A program made the translations under genes and the position numbers. DNA of 64,000 bases from Hsuehochloa calcarea (taxonomy: Eukaryota; Streptophyta; Magnoliopsida; Poales; Poaceae), in NCBI GenBank assembly GCA_036346395.1, contig CM070606.1, positions 21,438,915 to 21,502,914 of the forward strand, given 5' to 3'. How positions within the stretch are numbered: the first letter of the stretch is position 1; every line of letters begins with the position of its first letter. Below the pieces are notes generated by a model that was not told the origin of the DNA, ran no database searches, and saw nothing but the letters and a program-made list of their open reading frames with translations. Below are positions 21,247 to 34,324 of the stretch, piece by piece.

Positions 21247-22918
21247 ATCTCCCCCTTAATGAACACATTGGCAATAATCCAGAAAATGTAATTTGGAGGT
21301 TTGAAAAGTAAAATACTTTCGTTTTCGCATAAAGGCCCAACTTGGTCCATAAGCAAGAGAAAGCAATGAAAATGACCAAGCTGGCATCAGAATAGCATAG
21401 GCAAGTGAGATAAGGCAAAAGAAAGTATAAAAACTTTAAATTCCATAAAAGAGTCAAAAATCTCACTTAAGGTCCATATGAAAAAACAATTAATTAATTG
21501 ACCTTTGATCATCGTGAGGATTAAGAAATGCAATTCAAGTTCAGAAAAGGCAATAAGACGATAAGAATGCAATTCAAATGCTCCCCTCACTATGATCCTC
21601 ATATTTAAGAAAATTTTAAATTCTCCAATTTTCTCCCCTTTTAACATTTTTTATATCTTCTCCCGTTTACACAACATTAAAATATATCTTCTCCCCTTTC
21701 TACAACATTAAAATATCTTTTCCCCTTTGACAATGGAGTCATCAAGGAATCACACCTTCCTCTCGTCCAGAGATAATAAATGCGGAATGGAGAAAGAAGC
21801 ATAAGGAGTATGCATGAAGTGCAATGCAGTGGCTTCATTTTTGAATTTTTCAAAATTTGATTACAAGAAGCTTTGGAGATTACCCAAAAGAACAAGCTAG
21901 CATTTCTAATATTGCACAAACAACATATCAAGCCTAACAGCGCTAGCAAGATCATGATAAGACATATATATCAAAGCTAAGCTCGAAGGCTCAAAAGAAA
22001 GCAATAGATTTGATCAATTTAAGTAAAGCTTCAAATTTAGCAAGTTCATCAACAGGGATCCTAAAATGAAACTGACCATGTCAAAATGTCAAAGTGACAT
22101 CAAAAAGCTAACAATGACCACGTTAAGAGACAATCAAGTCATGAATTGAATCATTTTTGCTCAAATTTCTCAAACACCCATTTTTCAACAGTTTTTCATT
22201 TGCACTGAATGTGAAAGTTGACTAATGGTCTAACTTAGTGACAAGATCCTAGACTAGGAGCCATCCACAAACTCATCCTAAGCTTCGACTAGAAGTTGAT
22301 TAAAGGTATATCTTAGTGAAGAAGATCTTGGACTAGAAGTCATCCACAAACTCTTCCTAAGTTTCTACAAGGGCAACAAATCTTGAGGTTCATGTCAGTT
22401 CTGACACGCAGTTCTCATGAGATCGTCTTTGACATGCAGTCTCGTAAGAGTAGTTTGGCACAATTTAAGCATAAGACAATCTTGATTTTTCATATTTCAC
22501 AAGAGTAGTTTTAGATTCTCAAGAACACAAGAAGCTCAAGTAATGATCAATTTTAGATTCAAGAGCTAACAAAGCAATTCTGACAGGGCCAATGTCACAA
22601 AAGGAGCACTAATTGTGCAGCTAGCTAAAACATCCACAAATTGTAGTTTTTAGTTCGAGTTGTTTTAGAGTTCTAACTCATACAGTAAAGACTTAGCTAT
22701 ATATATGAGAAAACATGATAATTATGGCAAGTCAAAGAACTAGACATGGCATTGAGCAAGAATTGAAATACTAAAGCTCCAAAGGGTAATAGGCAAAACT
22801 TAATCAATTTTAAAAGATAAGCAGAAAATCTTATATTACAATGCATCTTTTTGGATTTTTCATATGAATGCAATATGATACAATGAGATGCAAAAAACTC
22901 AAAAAGCCTAAAAAATTC
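21247..22918 (-). other. 3' non-coding region of C with polypurine tract
   Basis: No gene is seen. It is homologous to 9470-11277 of A and 24756-26400 of D. Polypurine-tract complements lie at 21247 and again near 21633, 21657 and 21690 (TTCTCCCC-type). It ends at 22914-22918 (AATTC), the target duplication of element D. Confidence 0.8.
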
Positions 22919-24755
22919 TGTTGGACCGAAAAGGCGACTAGAGGGGGGGTGAATAGGAGCACGCTGACTTTTTCACAAAGAATGGATTCAATCCAATTTC
23001 ACTCAAATAGCTATGAGAGCTATGAAGATCTATATACCAGTACAGCGGAAAACTAGTATTGAATCCAAACTTATATCCCCAAAGCAAAAAGAGCAAAACA
23101 GAACCAAAACCAAAGGGCGGGTCAGACCAGGCGTGCTAGCTAGCCGACTCGGCCAGCAAGGTGACCGGTCCCGTGACCGAGGGGCGGTCTGACCGATTCT
23201 GTCCAGAGGCACTATTCCAGATTTGAAACCAAAACGAAACACGATCTAACTTTTGATATATCCAATCAAACTCGACCAAACTTGGAACACACCTCCCTAA
23301 GGATATCTGGGAACTATTCCAAGTGACGATCGAGTGGATCAAGACAGTAAGGCAATCAAAAGCTCGAAAATCAAAGAAACACCTCAAATACTCAAATAGA
23401 GAGAAAGAAAGCAAATGAACTCATCTTAGAGAGAACTCTTCTTTGGATTGATTTGATAACGTATCGATTACAGCCAATCATACAGATACGCATGGACACA
23501 AGATCAAAACATCTCTCTCTCTAGAACCCTAATCTGCACTAAACCTTCCCTAAGCACCTAAGCCAAAACTAGGGTTTCAAGCATAAAAGAGTTGAGGGGG
23601 TGCAGCCAACTCCCTCCTCTATTTATAGTGGAGGCCTAGACCTTCTAGAAGAGTAACCCAAATGGGCTCCCATTAAGGCCCAAAATAAACGGGTCACACA
23701 CGCACGCTTCTCGAAGCGCCGTCTTCATCTCCTCTTGACTTACTCCGCTTCTCCACGCCATCTTGCGCCGCGGGTCGTCAAAAAGGTCACCAAGGCGGTA
23801 TTTGGTATAATTACCAAAATACCCCTTCTCGATCTTTTCGCAAAGACCGAGTCCCATCTTTGTGAAGCATCTCCCATGCTTCGCCACGTGTAATCTAATC
23901 AATGGCTCTCAACATGTAGGCAAGTCTCTCCCATCTGGCTCCCACCAGAACCACCATGGCACTTGCACCGACCCCCGCGCCACTTGATCCAACCGATCGC
24001 CGCACGAATCGCCTGTTCGGTCATCATTGTCCATTCTGCGCCATGCTTGACTCCATTGACTTCACTCGGCATACCCGATCGTTCTGGACCTCAGCTCTCC
24101 AAGCTTAGTCCCGATCATCCTCGCCGTTGACCGTCGTTGACCACCAAGCAACCTGCACAACAATAGACAAGCAAATCGAAACCGGGAACAAGTTCTTCAC
24201 AACTTGACCCACGTTAGTCAAAACATGCATCATGCAACACATATGCACTGAAACTCATGACTTTGACCTAACCAACGAACTACGCCGCCACGATGGGCGA
24301 CGTTCAAGTAACAACCGGTCGATCGCCTCCTGGCCGGCTCGACCGCCGACTCTTGCTTGGTCGGATCACGGCCATAGGCGGTCCGACCGCCTCGAAGGAC
24401 TTAGCCAATTTTCAACCTCAAAATCCAAACCTCATCGAAAACTTTAAACCAATAGAACTTTTCTCGAGACTCCAAAATTATGGGACCAAGAGAAATGGGA
24501 TCCCTCACTTGCCTACACCTCTATTTTTGGCCCACTGCTTTGACCACTTTTGATCACCACGGTCCGATCGCCGCACATGGCGGTCCGACCGATTTGGGAC
24601 CGTCGGACCGCCATGCTATGGCTTGTCAGATCACCGCCCGTAAAGTCCGAACAGAATCAAACTTTGTCGAAAACCCGTGAAACGACAAACCGTTAACGCC
24701 ATTGCCAATTGTCACATCATCCTAAGATCTGGAGCATATCCCCATGATATCCACA
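22919..24755 (-). repeat. 3' LTR of element D
   Basis: It is 1837 bp, from TGTTGGACCG to GATATCCACA on the plus strand. It is highly similar to 34325-36151 over most of its length. Differences cluster in the palindrome-rich segments and at CAG/CTG triplets (for example GATTCTGTCCAGAGGC at 23195-23210 against GATTCGTCGAGGC in the 5' LTR). Confidence 0.94.
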
Positions 24756-26520
24756 ATCTTCCCCTTGATGAACACATTGGCAATTATCCAGAAAATGTAA
24801 TTTGGAGGTTTGAAAAGTAAAATACTTTCGTTTTCGCACAAAGGCACAACTTGGTCCATAAGCAAGAGAAAGTAATGGAAATGACCAAGCTGGCATCAGA
24901 ATAGCATAGGCAAGTGAGATAAGGCAAAAGAAAGCATAAAAACTTTGATTTCCAGAAAAAGTTATAAATCTCACTTAAGGTCCAAATGAAAGAACAATTG
25001 TTCAATTGACCTTTGATCATTGTGAGGAGTAATAAATTCAATTCAAGTTCAGAAGAGTCAATAAGACGATACGAATGCAATTCAAGAACTCCCCCTCACT
25101 ATGATCCTCGGATTTCAGAAAATTTCAAATTCTCCAACTTTCTCCCCTTTGTATAATCTTCTCCCCAACATTGAAATATCTTCTCCCCCATTGACAATGG
25201 AGTCATCAAGGAATCACGCCTTCCTCTCATCCAAAGATAACAATTGCAGAATGAAGAAAGAAGCAAAAAGAAGAAGTATGCATGAAATGCAATGGAGTGG
25301 CTTAATTTTTTGTATTTTTCAATTTTTGATTACAAGAAGTTTTGGAGATTACCCAAAAGAGCTAGCCAGCATTTCTAATATTGCACAAACAACATATCAA
25401 GCCTAACAGTGCTAGCAAGATCATGGTAAGACATATATATCAAAGCTAAGCACAAAGGCTCAAAAGTAAAGCAATAGATTTGATCAATTTAAGCAAAGCT
25501 TCAAATTCAGCAAGTTCATCAACAGGGATCCTAAAATGAAATTGGCCATGTCAAAATGTCAAAGTGAGATCAAAAATCTAACAAAGGCCACATTAAGAGT
25601 CAATCAGGTCATGTATTGAATCATTTTGCTCAGTATTTCTTAAAAGCCCATTTGTCAACAGTTTTCACATATGCATTGAATATTGAAGTTGACTAATGAT
25701 CTAACTTAGTGACAAGATCCTGGACTAGGAGCCATCCACAAACTCATCCTAAGCGTCGACCAAAAATTGATTAAAGGTATATCTTAGTAAAGAAGATCCT
25801 GGACTAGGAGCCATCCACAAACTCTTTCTAAGCTTCTACCAGGGCGACAAATCTTGAGGTTCATGTCATTTTTGACAAGCAGTCCCCATGAGATCGTCTG
25901 GTTCATCAAACTATCTCCAAGTTCATGTCATTTGACAAGCAGTCTCGTAAGAATAGTTTGGCACAATTTAAGCATAAGACAATCTTGATTTTCATTTTTC
26001 ACATGAGCAATTTTAGAATCTCAAGAACACACAAGCTCAAGTAATGGTCAATTTTAGATCAAGGAGCTAACAAAGCAATTCTGACAGGGCCAATGTCACA
26101 AGAGGAGCACTAATTGCGCAACTCGCTAAAACATCCACAAATTGCAATTTCTTAGTTCGAGTTGTTTTAAGGTTCTAGCTCATATAGCAAAGACTTAGCT
26201 ACACATGTAAAAGCATGATAATTCTAGCAAGTCAAAGAACTAGACATGACATTGAGCAAGAATTAAAATACTAAAGCTCCAAAGGGTAGTAGGCAAAGCT
26301 TCATCAATTTTAAAAGATAAGCAGAAAATCTTATATTACAATGCATCTTTTTGGATTTTTTTTAAACCACTTGATGTATTTTTCATATGAATGCAATATG
26401 ATACAACGAGATGCAATAAAAAGCCTAAAAACCTAAAAAGTTCAAAAAGATCAACAAGTTCAGAAAAAGAACAATAAAAGATCAAAAGAACAAGGTAAGA
26501 TCAGAAAAGATCGAACTCCC
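24756..26520 (-). other. 3' non-coding region of D with polypurine motifs
   Basis: The polypurine tract complement adjoining the LTR reads ATCTTCCCCTT (24756), one base different from A and C. Further PPT-like complements lie near 25088, 25141, 25161 and 25183. The TCCTGGACTAGGAGCCATCC block occurs twice (near 25728 and 25798), matching the duplicated block in A. No gene is seen. Confidence 0.75.
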
Positions 26521-26559
26521 CCTCAAACCAACCCATAGGGATAAATTACCCCTAACTCG

Positions 26560-27120
26560 CTTCTCAAGGTGGCAAACCTAGTTGGGTCTAAAGGTTTGGT
26601 GAGGATATCGCCGATTGAGCTTGACTCCACGAAGTGCAAAGACAATATCACCCTTCTCGACATGGTCTCTAAGGAAGTGATAGCGAATGTCTATGTGCTT
26701 CGTCCTAGAGTGTTGCACAGGGTTCTTAGCAATGTTAATAGCAGAAGTGTTATCACAGAAAAGAGGAATACTAGCAAAAATTAACCCATAGTCCTTAAGA
26801 GTGGATACCATCCACAGAATCTGACTACAGCAACTTGCAGCAGCTACATATTCAGCCTCAGCAGTAGATTGTGCAACAGAGGACTGCTTCCTAGAAGACC
26901 AAGAGACAAGAGAAGTGCCGAAGTGACAAGTGCCCGAGGTATTCTTCCTATCTAGCCGACCCATAAAATCGAATCGAAAACCCCGAATGGACAAAGAAGA
27001 AGAGCAGGAGTACCAAATGCCATACTGGAGGGTAGAGTGTAAATACCTAAATATGCGTTTAACAGCTTGGCGATGGGAAGTTCTCGAGACGCTCAAACCT
27101 CGCGTGAGGTAGATCGTGAA
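26560..27120 (-). pseudogene. Element D: RNase H
   Basis: Copia RNase H removes the RNA strand of the RNA-DNA hybrid. The frame 27096-26578 contains SVAQSTAEAEYVAAASCCSQ, LWMVSTLKDYGL, CDNTSAINIAKNPVQHSRTK and HIDIRYHFLRDHVEKGDIV. It runs on past the usual end, with altered sequence where C reads QLADILT-type residues. One frame change separates it from the RT. Confidence 0.88.
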
Positions 27121-28120
27121 GTGGATGTCCTGGTCTTGAGGCCCTCAGTGCATGGGAGGAGCCGATCATGTTTGCGGTACTCGCGTTGATCCACGGCTTC
27201 TCCTTCCTCATCTGGATCCAAAGCAGTCGAAGTCGCCATGGGAGTGGCGATCGGTTTGCAGTTCACCCATGTCGAGCGTTTGAGCAGATCCTTAGTATAC
27301 TTCGTCTGATGGATGAAGATCCTTCCTTACATTGCTTGATTTGAAGCCCCGTAGTAATTGAGCTCTCCCATCATGCTCATCTCAAATTCCTGGACATAGT
27401 CTCGTAAAAGTCGGAAACAAGAGCATGAGAAGAACCACCAAAGATAATATCATCAACGTAAATTTGAGCAAGTAAGAAATCATTGCCACGCCTAAGAATG
27501 AACAAGGTCTTGTCTACCTTACCCATCTCAAAATCATTCTTAAGCAAGAAGGTCTTAAGTCTATCATACCAGGCTCTAGGCTTTGGATAGCTTGAAGACA
27601 TGATGTGGGTTTTTGGGATTTTCAAAACCTGGGGGTTGCCTAACATAAACCTCCTCCTCTATGAAACCATTCAGAAAGGCACTCTTAACATCCATCTGAT
27701 ATAATTTAAAGCCCTTAGAGGCAGCAAATGCAAGAAGAATGTGAATAGCTTCTAGTCTAGCAACAGGAGCAAAGGTCTCATCAAAATCTAACCCCTCAAC
27801 CTGGCTAAAACCGTGAGCTACTAACCTAGCCTTGTTTCTAACCACAGAACCATCCTCATTTTGTTTATTTTTAAACACCCAACGGGTGCTAATTACATTA
27901 TGACCACTCGGAGGTTCCACAAGGTTCCAGACTTTATTTCTTTCAAAATTTTCCAACTCCTCATGCATGGCATTGACCCAACTTACGTCAGATAAAGCAT
28001 GTGATATATCTTTGGGTTCAAAAGACGCTACAAATGCAGAGTGAGAGAAAAGACTCGGATCATGATACCTGGAGCGAGTGACTCACTCATGGAGACTACC
28101 AATCATCTGATCCGATGGGT
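27121..28120 (-). pseudogene. Element D: reverse transcriptase (broken)
   Basis: 27968-27576 carries MHEELENFERNKVWNLVEP, TRWVFKNKQNEDGS, GLDFDETFAPVARLEA, QMDVKSAFLNGFIEEEVYV and HHVFKLSKA. A short deletion then removes the YGLKQ segment, and the frame resumes at PRAWYDRLKTFLLKNDFEMGK with YVDDIIFGGSSHALV (27646-27377). The catalytic Asp pair is kept. The finger-palm order is normal for RVT_2. Below 27377 the sequence is frameshifted. Confidence 0.88.
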
Positions 28121-28199
28121 GTTGCTTTTGGATGTGCAAAGGAGCGCCTGGGGGAGATAGTATCTCCTCAACCTCCGCAGGTACTGCTGATGAAGAAGA

Positions 28200-29317
28200 T
28201 GCAGCAGGAGCCTCAATTGGAGGTGAAGCAACAGAAAGGTGTTCTGGAGCTGAATCGAGCATTAGCAAAGTGGAGGAGCATCATCAATTTCATCCTCATC
28301 TTCATCAACAAATATGCTCTCACACACTGTAAGTCACCAAACATCGGATCTAGCCGGGCTAGTCTCATCAAAAGTGACATTGCATGTCTCCTGGACAATG
28401 TTAGTTTCAACATTAAAAACCCAAAAACCCCTTGAATGAGCAGGATAACCTAGAAATAAACCATCACAAGTTCTTGATTCAAATTTATCTAGGTTCCCTG
28501 TCTTGAGAATAAAACACTTGATCCAAAGACTCGAAAGTGCTAAACCGAGGGTTTTCGCAAAAACGAAGCTCATAAGAAGTCTTACCTAAAGACGGTCTCG
28601 TAAAGACACGATTTGAAATATGACAAGTCAGAGCAATAGCTTCGCCCAAAACCTCCTCGGTGTGTTATACTCATCTAGCATCGTCCTAGCCATCGAGACT
28701 AAGGTCCTGTTTTTTTTTCCACAACGCCATTTTGTTGAGGGACGGTGGAGAATAGAACGATGCTCAATGCCGCGCGGCACAAAAGAGGTAAAGAGGCATT
28801 CTTGAACTCCGTGCCATTGTTATGCGGATTGCTCTCAAGGCACCGTGAAGTTCGAAGCCAAACGAAGAACAAGATCATGATAATGATCAAAGACCTCATC
28901 CTTCAAGCAAGAAAGAACACCCAAGAATATCTCAAAAATCATCGACTATGACAAGAATGTACCAATTGCCACCGATCGATCGAACCTAGCAGACCAACAA
29001 GATCCATATGAAGCAACCGTCCCGGTCCGTCGGTCATGACCATAGTCAATGAAGGATGTGGGCGGCAACTTGCTTGCCATGCCTACTGGGAGCACATCTG
29101 ACATCTTTGATGCCTTTGAGTTTAGGCAAACCTCTCATGAGATCAAGGCCGCTAACTCGTGTCGATGATCAAAACCAATGTGCCCTAAGCGTCGGTGCCA
29201 AAGCCGATATCGAGAAGAAGATGCAACTAAACACTTGAGAGAACCGCAAGAGATTCGTAAAATCACTCCAAATATTCTACCAACTCTAGAAATTCCAAAA
29301 CGAGCTCACCAAGAGAA
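28200..29317 (-). pseudogene. Element D: integrase and INT-RT linker (heavily broken)
   Basis: Recognisable pieces are FILKTGNLDKFESRT and GYPAHSRGFWVFN (28573-28334), NNGTEFKNASLPLLCRA and VPQQNGVVEKK (28899-28699), and by DNA homology with B and C the MDTV-type core near 28950-29010 and the zinc segment near 29080-29200. Every block lies in a different frame. Alignment by eye to B (16951-17420) shows most indels at CAG or CTG in B. Confidence 0.78.
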
Positions 29318-29623
29318 TCAAGCACCGACAAGCGTTCTTCTTAAATTTAGTCTCATAGCCATCATCGAGAAGTCAGGAGACGAAAGGAGATTGTACCTTA
29401 GCTTGGACACGAAAGTGACATCCTTGAGAATGAACTTGTCATTCACCTTGATCGATCCAGTTCCTTCGATCCGCCCTTGTGAATCATCTCCGAAGGTGAT
29501 GAAATCATCACCGTCGCCCGCGTGAAGGAAGTGAACCATCTTGAGTCTCCGGTCATGTGGCGTGAACAAATGAGTCGACGAGCCACGTGTTCTTCCTCCT
29601 TCCGCGACGATCCCGAAAATCAA
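29318..29623 (-). pseudogene. Element D: protease segment
   Basis: The minus-strand frame contains LFTPHDRRLKMVHFL, DDFITFGDDSQGRIEGTGSI and FILKDVTFVSKLRYNLLSS. The Asp-Ser-Gly active site reads correctly only after a small indel, because the plus strand has GAACAAATGAGTCGACGA where B has a CAGCCGGAGTCGACGAA-type sequence. It is homologous to 17574-17801. Confidence 0.8.
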
Positions 29624-29649
29624 GGCACAAAAGATCGATGTGTCTCAAT

Positions 29650-32600
29650 CATCAAGTTAGTTAAAATAGTCTTGGGAACCCAAAGATCTTGAGACACATG
29701 TCTGCAGTAGTATGCAAAGCGTAATGAGTGTCCTTGATCCTAGTTGAAGTCCTATCATGAGCAATGGTTACAAACACATGAGATGCATTCTGTCTAGGAA
29801 CATAACCATGTTTCACATAAGCTCTAGGTTGATGAAATAAAGTTCTAGCATGATTAGCATTTTTCAACCTACGCCAACAGAAACTCAACTAAGTGTCCAC
29901 TCTTCTCAAGAATAGGTGCGGTGGTATTTTGTACCACTTGGGAGAAGCACCTTTGACTCAAAAGAAGGTTGGACAAAACCTGCAGTTTGAAAGCAATTTT
30001 CGCGAGGTTGGGTTTTGAATTCAACTAAGCCATTTTCCAAGACCTGAATGACCTTAGTCTTGGATTTGTTCTCAAGCGAGTTGTATCCTAAACCTTGCTT
30101 CTTAGAAGGAGTTCTAGACTTGTCAAGAATCATGTTTAATTGTTTTCTCCACTAGAGAATTTTTGCAAAGTGTTCTCTAGATAAACATTATCTTTCCTAA
30201 GATCAACACATGATTGACAAATTTTAGGTTTATTAACCTTTGCAAGCCTCTCCTTATAATTAGCAATTTCAAGCTTAAGAGCGGGACATAAAGAACAAGT
30301 AGCGTAATTAATCTTGCCCTTAAGCTTGGCATTTTCTCTCTAGTTGCTTTTAAAATGTCTTTAATTTCACGCTCACGTTCTAAGCAAAGAGAGCAAGAGC
30401 GAGACTCTCTTCGGTTGAAACATCCAACTTGCTAGACTCTAAGCATTTAAGACATGGAGCGATTTGACCTCAACTAGCTCGGTTCTAGCATTTTCAAGTT
30501 GATGCAAAGCAAGATCAAGGGTGTAACACCACGCTATTCTAAGCCAAGATGTCACGCAAAACTATCAAACTACTAAGAATAGCATGAAAGTTTGGATTAT
30601 ACTGATTCAATCAACAATAATTTCTAAAGAATAACAATAAACGATCACCGATTCATAGAAAAGAATGGATAAACAGTTATAATACCACGAACAGTCAAGC
30701 GGTACCAAAGTTGGATTATTACAACTGAAATTTATTTAACAAGTTGGCTTGACCGAAAGGTAATAATAATTATTCGGTTGGATAAATGTGAAGTGCAAGC
30801 AGTCTTGAACTACCCCACCAAATCATCTTGTCTTCTCCTCAATTACCTAATTAAAACATACAAAGCAAGGGTGAGTCAAGACTCGGCAAGTACATACAAG
30901 AATAATCAAACATAGAGTGGACAACACAATCCAGTTGAATTACTTAACAAATCTTGGAACACATATATGATTGAATGGAATGAATACATGAATGGATAGA
31001 ATGAAAGAATGCATTGAAGGAATGGACTTATCATTTGCATATACTGGGTATAGCGAGTGATACACCGTCGGTGTTCACTTAAGCCCGTGCCATGAAAGCA
31101 CGGGACCCAATCACCGTATGAAGAACGTTTCATACGGTGTCCAAGTTGCCACATTGGAATGGTGGTCAACACTACCCACATTGGAATGGTGGGTTTTCAA
31201 ATGCCCATGCTGGAATTGATGGGTCTTTCAAATGCCCATACTGGAATTGATGGGACTTACCAAAAAGAATCCACTTCCGTGGTCATAATGAATTTTATGA
31301 ATGAACATGATGATTTCTCATGGTATGAATGAATATCACACATTAGTGGAAAAGACACATGACATTCAACAACATATGTAAACAAGTATGAGTATGCATT
31401 CCCACATAACATAATATATCAAGGATGCCACACAAGTTAGTTGCATGTAATGGAATGCAACAACTGAAATGAATGCTAATTCTTTAATCACAAGAATCAT
31501 CTTCTTGAAATGAAATAAACATCAGGATGGATAGAAAAAGGCATTCACAATTTATCCCAACATCAAGCAAACAGCATAGGGTACTTGCCTTCCGCGATCT
31601 GACGTAATAGGAGGACACGAAGATGCCCCTCCACTCACCGCCTCACCGCCTACACAAATGTATAATCGAAATAAGAATAACAAGGTATGACATTGCTACA
31701 AGAGCCCTTCCATCCCCTCTATCTCTCCCACCCAAACAATAGGATCAATTTCACCAAGTTTACCCAACAGCCCGATTACCGCTAAACTGGCAGCGATACT
31801 AGAAAAATCACCATTAATTATCTGTAACTCCAAAAGACCTGAAACCAGTGCTCACTGAATCTTAACAGATCAGGCTACAAAACATTAGTTGGCGGAATCC
31901 CCTGATTCGGCCAAAACAGAGGGCTAATTAACAGCTAAACATAACCCATCTACGTTTGTCCAGAATACAGATCAGAGATAAAGAAAACGGCGTAACTTTC
32001 AACCTATTGATCCAATGAGAATGATTCTTATCAGCTTGGAAATATAATTTTAAGGGCTAAAATAACTTAGTTGGGTGAAGGTTCTGATTCGGCACCTAAT
32101 TTGAACAAAACTGAGGGACAAACCTACTGACCTCAGTTTTCAGACAGACCGGACAGTTCGTAATCAAAAATTCATATCTCCCAAACTACAGATCGGATTT
32201 TCTTGATCTTGGTGCCAAAAGAAATCTAACGTTCCCAGGAATAAAACTCTAGAAGGGAAAAACCCCAGATTCGTCTTCTACAGTAGTCTAAACAATAGAT
32301 GAAAACACTAACATTTATCTGCCCAGAATTCAGAACAGTGGTAAATAAAATATCATAACTTTCATTATACAGATCCAATGGATATGATCTTTATCATCTT
32401 TGAAAGATAATATAAAGGTCTACAATAACTTATTTGGGTGGAGGTTCTGGAAATGCATCTAACTAAATCAAAACCTAGGATCAAGCCGATGATCTTTCTC
32501 GTCGACAGACAGAACAGCGCGCACTAAAAAAATCATATCTCCTAAACCGTAAGGCGGAATCACGTGATATCGGTGGCTATGGAAATCTAAGAACAATACC

Positions 32601-34272
32601 TACAACTTTCTAAGAGATGGACAGGACAGAAAACGAACGCATATTACCCAAAATCGACGTACAAGGCGGTGCACAGCAAGGGGGACGGGGGGCGGCGGCT
32701 CCAAAGGGGGGGAGGGGGAGAGAAATGTGGAGTTTAGGGTTTGGGGGGTGGGAACCCCCCCTCTTATGGTCAGCCACCACATGGGCCCCTCTGGCCATGG
32801 CCCAGCCAGTTGCCGTGAAATCACAGAAAACCCCGGTGAAAAGATGATTATGGTTTTTCGATTAGCTCCCTCTTCCGAAACTTTTTCTAATAAGCCGAAT
32901 CACCTTCGGGGTATTACAAAGGGCAGGTTGCAGTTTAGACAGCTCGGAGTGCAAAACATGGCAAGAAGAACATTCATCAACGTCTAGACTCTTAGCATTC
33001 ACAAGTTCTAATGTTAAATTTTCAACTTGTGACTCTAGATCCTTGTTCTTAACCATGATGAACTTTAAAGCCTTATCCTGACTAAGTAATTGCTCATACA
33101 TATTCTCGCATCTAGCAGAAAGGACATCATAAGATAGAGATACCTCATCATCATCATCGACGTCGACGGAGTCAGCCATGAAGCACATGCCTGAAATCCT
33201 TGGTCTTCCTTTCTTGTCTTTAGATGGCTCCTCCTCCTCCTTGTCCTCCTCGCTCCCAGAGTCCACATCACTCAAGGATTGATCTCCAAAAGCGGCAAGG
33301 ACCCGGTGAGCAGCCTTCATCAGCTTGGCAGTATCAAACTTTGATTTGTTCCCTTGAGGCTTCTTCCAAGCTGGCTTTCCCTCCTTATAGTTACCCTTAC
33401 CCTTCAGCTTGGGGCAGTTAGCCCGAATATAGTAAAGCTCACCACACTCGTAGCAAGTCACAGGGCCACCTCTCTTTTTGTTTCTCATATTGTTGTAAGC
33501 CCGTGTGGCTTTCTTGACTATGAGGGCTAGCTCGGGCTCAGAAAGACTCTCAAAATCCTCTTCACGAATTGTAGATAAACAAGCAAGAGAGAAACCCGAA
33601 GAGGACTCAGAAGAAACATCAACAGCTCTTGAAAGAGGATCAGCTACCAAAGCCGCCATGTTGTCCTTCTTAGGAAGACTACCTCTCTTGATCTCATGAG
33701 TCTTGAGTTTACTATAAAGCAGCTCCAAAGTGAGAGTAGAGAGATCGACGTTCTCCTCTATGGCAGTAGCCTTCATCTCCCACTCCTTGGTGTTAATTGC
33801 AGCCAAGAGATGAGTGGCATTCTCAGATTGGGAGTACTCAATGTCAACAGCTTTCATCTGATTGACAACCTTGTTGAAGCGAGTAAAAACGTCATCGATG
33901 CTCTCGCCAGGACGCATCTCGAATTTGTTGTACTCTCGCTTATAGACCGTCTGGCGCACTTGTTTAATCTGGGACGATCCCTCATGGTAAGTTTCGAGGG
34001 TGTGCCAAATTTCATGTCGGATCGTAAGATTGCAAATCTGTCATACTCTTGTCTACCAAGCCCAGCATATAGGAGGTTCTTTGCCTTGTTGTTGTTAGCC
34101 AAAAGTATTGCCGAAGCTTGCGTGGCAATCTCAGGCAAAATGAGCGGAGCTCGAACAACCTCCCATATAGCTTGTCCTTCGCTCTCAAGGAAGACTCGCG
34201 TGCGATTCTTCCAATAGGCATAGTCGAGCCCATTGAAGACATGCGGCTTTGTCGAGTACTTATCCATCGCCA
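29650..34272 (-). pseudogene. Element D: gag, interrupted by a Gypsy solo LTR
   Basis: Gag starts at 34272 with MAMDKYSTKPHVFNGLDYAYWKN-type UBN2 sequence. The 365-residue frame 33959-32862 covers the rest of UBN2 (YNKFEMRPGESIDDVFTRFN, MKAVDIEYSQSEN), then LSEPELALIVKKATRAYNN, a zinc knuckle reading CYECGELYYIRANC in which the usual His is Tyr, and acidic and coiled-coil regions. At 32918 the frame runs into the inserted LTR; homologous gag sequence resumes at 30521 and continues in fragments (30133-29906, 29888-29661). The knuckle change would weaken zinc binding if it is real. Confidence 0.88.
30522..32918 (-). mobile_element. Gypsy-type long solo LTR inserted in gag of D
   Basis: The plus strand runs from TGTAACACC to GGTATTACA, 2397 bp, with the 5-bp duplication AAGGG at 30517-30521 and 32919-32923. 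There are no gag or pol motifs inside, so it is a solo LTR. The minus orientation is inferred from the related LTR at 47230-49481, which has a minus-strand TATA box. It shares the CAAGGGTGAGTC block (near 30867) with that LTR (near 47488). Positions 31173-31257 hold short tandem repeats of GCCCA(C/T)-type sequence around TGGAATGGTGG and TGGAATTGATGGG. A GC-rich purine-rich patch lies at 32660-32760. The Gypsy assignment rests on the termini only. Confidence 0.88.
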
Positions 34273-34311
34273 AGTTCGGTGACCGGTTAAGATCAAGATT
34301 GAACTAGCAAG

Positions 34312-34322
34312 GCTCGATACCA
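34312..34322 (-). other. Primer-binding site of D (one base short)
   Basis: The plus strand reads GCTCGATACCA where B has GCTCTGATACCA, so a T in CTG is missing. It lies two bases from the LTR. This is one of many CTG-to-CG differences and could be a sequence error. Confidence 0.85.
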
Positions 34323-34324
34323 CT

